In this document: piece after piece, positions 63,267 to 64,000 of the stretch
Position numbering within the stretch: the stretch's first letter is position 1
How the letters are laid out: each line of letters opens with the position of its first letter
Source of the DNA: Paenibacillus hemerocallicola
GTDB lineage: Bacteria > Bacillota > Bacilli > Paenibacillales > NBRC-103111
Direction of reading: 5' to 3'
Assembly: GCF_006265175.1 (NCBI RefSeq)
Contig: NZ_VDCQ01000045.1
Location: 1 to 64,000 of the forward strand
DNA: 64,000 bases
Program-made: the position numbers and the translations under genes
The notes under the pieces: model-generated
Told to the model about the DNA's origin: nothing
The model's input: the letters and a program-made list of their open reading frames with translations, nothing else
The model's database searches: none

Positions 63267-63446
63267 TTGATCGGCAAAATAAACTCACTACATTTTTACT
63301 CATTGAATATCGATGGTGTCGATAAATCGGAAATTAAACTAACCGATTACAATGGCTTTAATTTCTTTTATGTAAATAAATCGATTCCTTTGCCTATAAA
63401 AATCCAAATGTTCGATAAACAAAATCAAATGATTTATTCAAATTAG
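63267..63446 (+). other. Short open frame or C-terminal remnant, function unknown
   Basis: The frame reads INSLHFYSLNIDGVDKSEIK, then LTDYNGFNFFYVNKS and IPLPIKIQMFDKQNQMIYSN, plausible protein of 59 residues. A TTG at 63267 lies 11 bases after GGAGGGG, so a small gene is possible, but the frame is open further upstream and could be the end of a lost gene. An 8-bp hairpin (63209-63230, AGAGGGTC/GACCCTCT) after the SDR gene lacks a T run. Confidence 0.3.
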
Positions 63447-63515
63447 GATTAATTTTGGAGTTGACTTTTGATCAGTTTTGAAAGCTTCTTGTTTGCCTAC
63501 CGAAAAGTTTGTCGA

Positions 63516-63544
63516 TTGACCTGTTCATTAATTGGAACTATACT
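63516..63544 (+). promoter_or_regulatory. Promoter of the Rrf2 gene with spacer palindrome
   Basis: TTGACC (63516-63521) and TATACT (63539-63544) are 17 bases apart. The spacer holds GTTCATTAATTGGAAC, an imperfect palindrome that is a candidate autoregulatory site. Confidence 0.7.
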
Positions 63545-63566
63545 GTGTAGCAAAGAGGGTGAGTAG

Positions 63567-64000
63567 ATGAAAAAAATTAGCAGTCGTTTTTCGATGGCAG
63601 TCCATATTCTCTCGATGATCACGTTGGACCCGCTATATAGTACAGGCGATCGAATAGCACGAAGCATCAATAGTAACCCTGTTGTAATTAGACGGATCAT
63701 GGCCCATCTCAAAAAAGCAGGGTATATTGAAACAAAAGCTGGAGTTGCGGGGGCCTCCCTTCGAGTATCTCCCGAAAGATTAACCCTACTGGATATTTAC
63801 CGGGCGGTCGAATCGGTGGAAGGAAACCAGCTTTTCAATTTTCATAAGAACCCTGACCCCAATTGCTCTGTAGGAATGAACATTGAATCGGTTCTTGCAC
63901 CGCAACTCTCTCATGCGCAGATGGCACTGGAGCATGAACTGGCTTCCGTTACCCTGGCTCAGATTGTTGAGCAATTACGGACAAAAGTGAATGTAAAATA
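63567..64000 (+). CDS. Rrf2-family transcriptional regulator (YwnA-like)
   Basis: The frame begins MKKISSRFSMAVHILSMITL at 63567 after AGAGGGTG and runs 144 codons to the right edge, where only the first two bases of the stop are visible. Helix-turn-helix: TGDRIARSINSNPVVIRRIM at about residues 26-45, with the wing AGYIETKAGVAGASLRVSPE, then LTLLDIYRAVESVEGNQLFN and the C-terminal dimer helix. Only one cysteine is present (PNCSVG), so it is not an iron-sulfur IscR type; it resembles YwnA. It likely represses itself and neighbouring genes to the right or the SDR gene. Confidence 0.9.
   Translation, partial: MKKISSRFSMAVHILSMITLDPLYSTGDRIARSINSNPVVIRRIMAHLKKAGYIETKAGVAGASLRVSPERLTLLDIYRAVESVEGNQLFNFHKNPDPNCSVGMNIESVLAPQLSHAQMALEHELASVTLAQIVEQLRTKVNVK

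Overview
The window looks like a chromosomal segment of a Gram-positive, low-to-medium GC, polysaccharide-degrading soil bacterium of the Paenibacillaceae (Paenibacillus or Cohnella type). This is inferred from strong AGGAGG-type ribosome binding sites with frequent TTG/GTG starts, many family-1 sugar-binding lipoproteins, AraC/YesN-type regulators, a Rph-type rifampin phosphotransferase, Gfo/Idh/MocA dehydrogenases and secreted beta-helix proteins. No rRNA, tRNA, CRISPR array or intact mobile element was seen.

Layout. 0-4.9 kb: partial ArsR-like gene, an orphan sugar-binding lipoprotein behind a structured leader, a decayed lipoprotein gene, an ArsR/VOC pair and a decayed Gfo/Idh remnant. 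4.9-8.2 kb: rifampin phosphotransferase and a GyrI-like protein. 8.3-11.3 kb: siderophore-iron locus, in which an AraC regulator runs without a stop into an iron-siderophore-binding lipoprotein that has its own Fur-box promoter, followed by a FhuF-like reductase. 11.4-18.8 kb: DUF4304 protein, a deleted sugar-binding protein, and a sugar oxidation/isomerisation operon (two Gfo/Idh, a TIM-barrel isomerase, a phosphomannose-isomerase-like cupin) that decays at both ends. 18.9-24.8 kb: AraC regulator divergent from a sugar-binding lipoprotein and a secreted TIM-barrel glycosidase, then DinB and a FecE-type ATPase remnant. 24.9-35.2 kb: a giant two-kinase hybrid sensor, then a two-component pair divergent from an operon of two sugar permeases, an HlyD-type adaptor and a binding lipoprotein. 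35.4-53.4 kb: glycan-use genes (sugar-binding lipoproteins, SGNH esterase, ThuA, two Tat-exported beta-helix proteins, GH78-like and GH109-like enzymes, GntR/LacI and LacI regulators). 53.6-61.2 kb: IS66 remnant and a GH31 locus. 61.3-64 kb: decayed MarR operon, SDR enzyme and an Rrf2 regulator.

The most unusual object is the protein at 58177-61173: a GH31 glycosidase fold in which both catalytic aspartates of the neighbouring active paralogue (54189-56504) are replaced, fused to a YesN/AraC DNA-binding domain. It is best read as a glycosidase turned into a one-component glycan sensor and regulator.

Seven of eight sugar-binding proteins belong to one paralogous family and have no permease beside them. 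Several genes are broken by single nonsense codons, frameshifts or clean internal deletions, so the segment appears to be a decaying, duplicated accessory carbohydrate region. Assembly error cannot be excluded for the single-base lesions.
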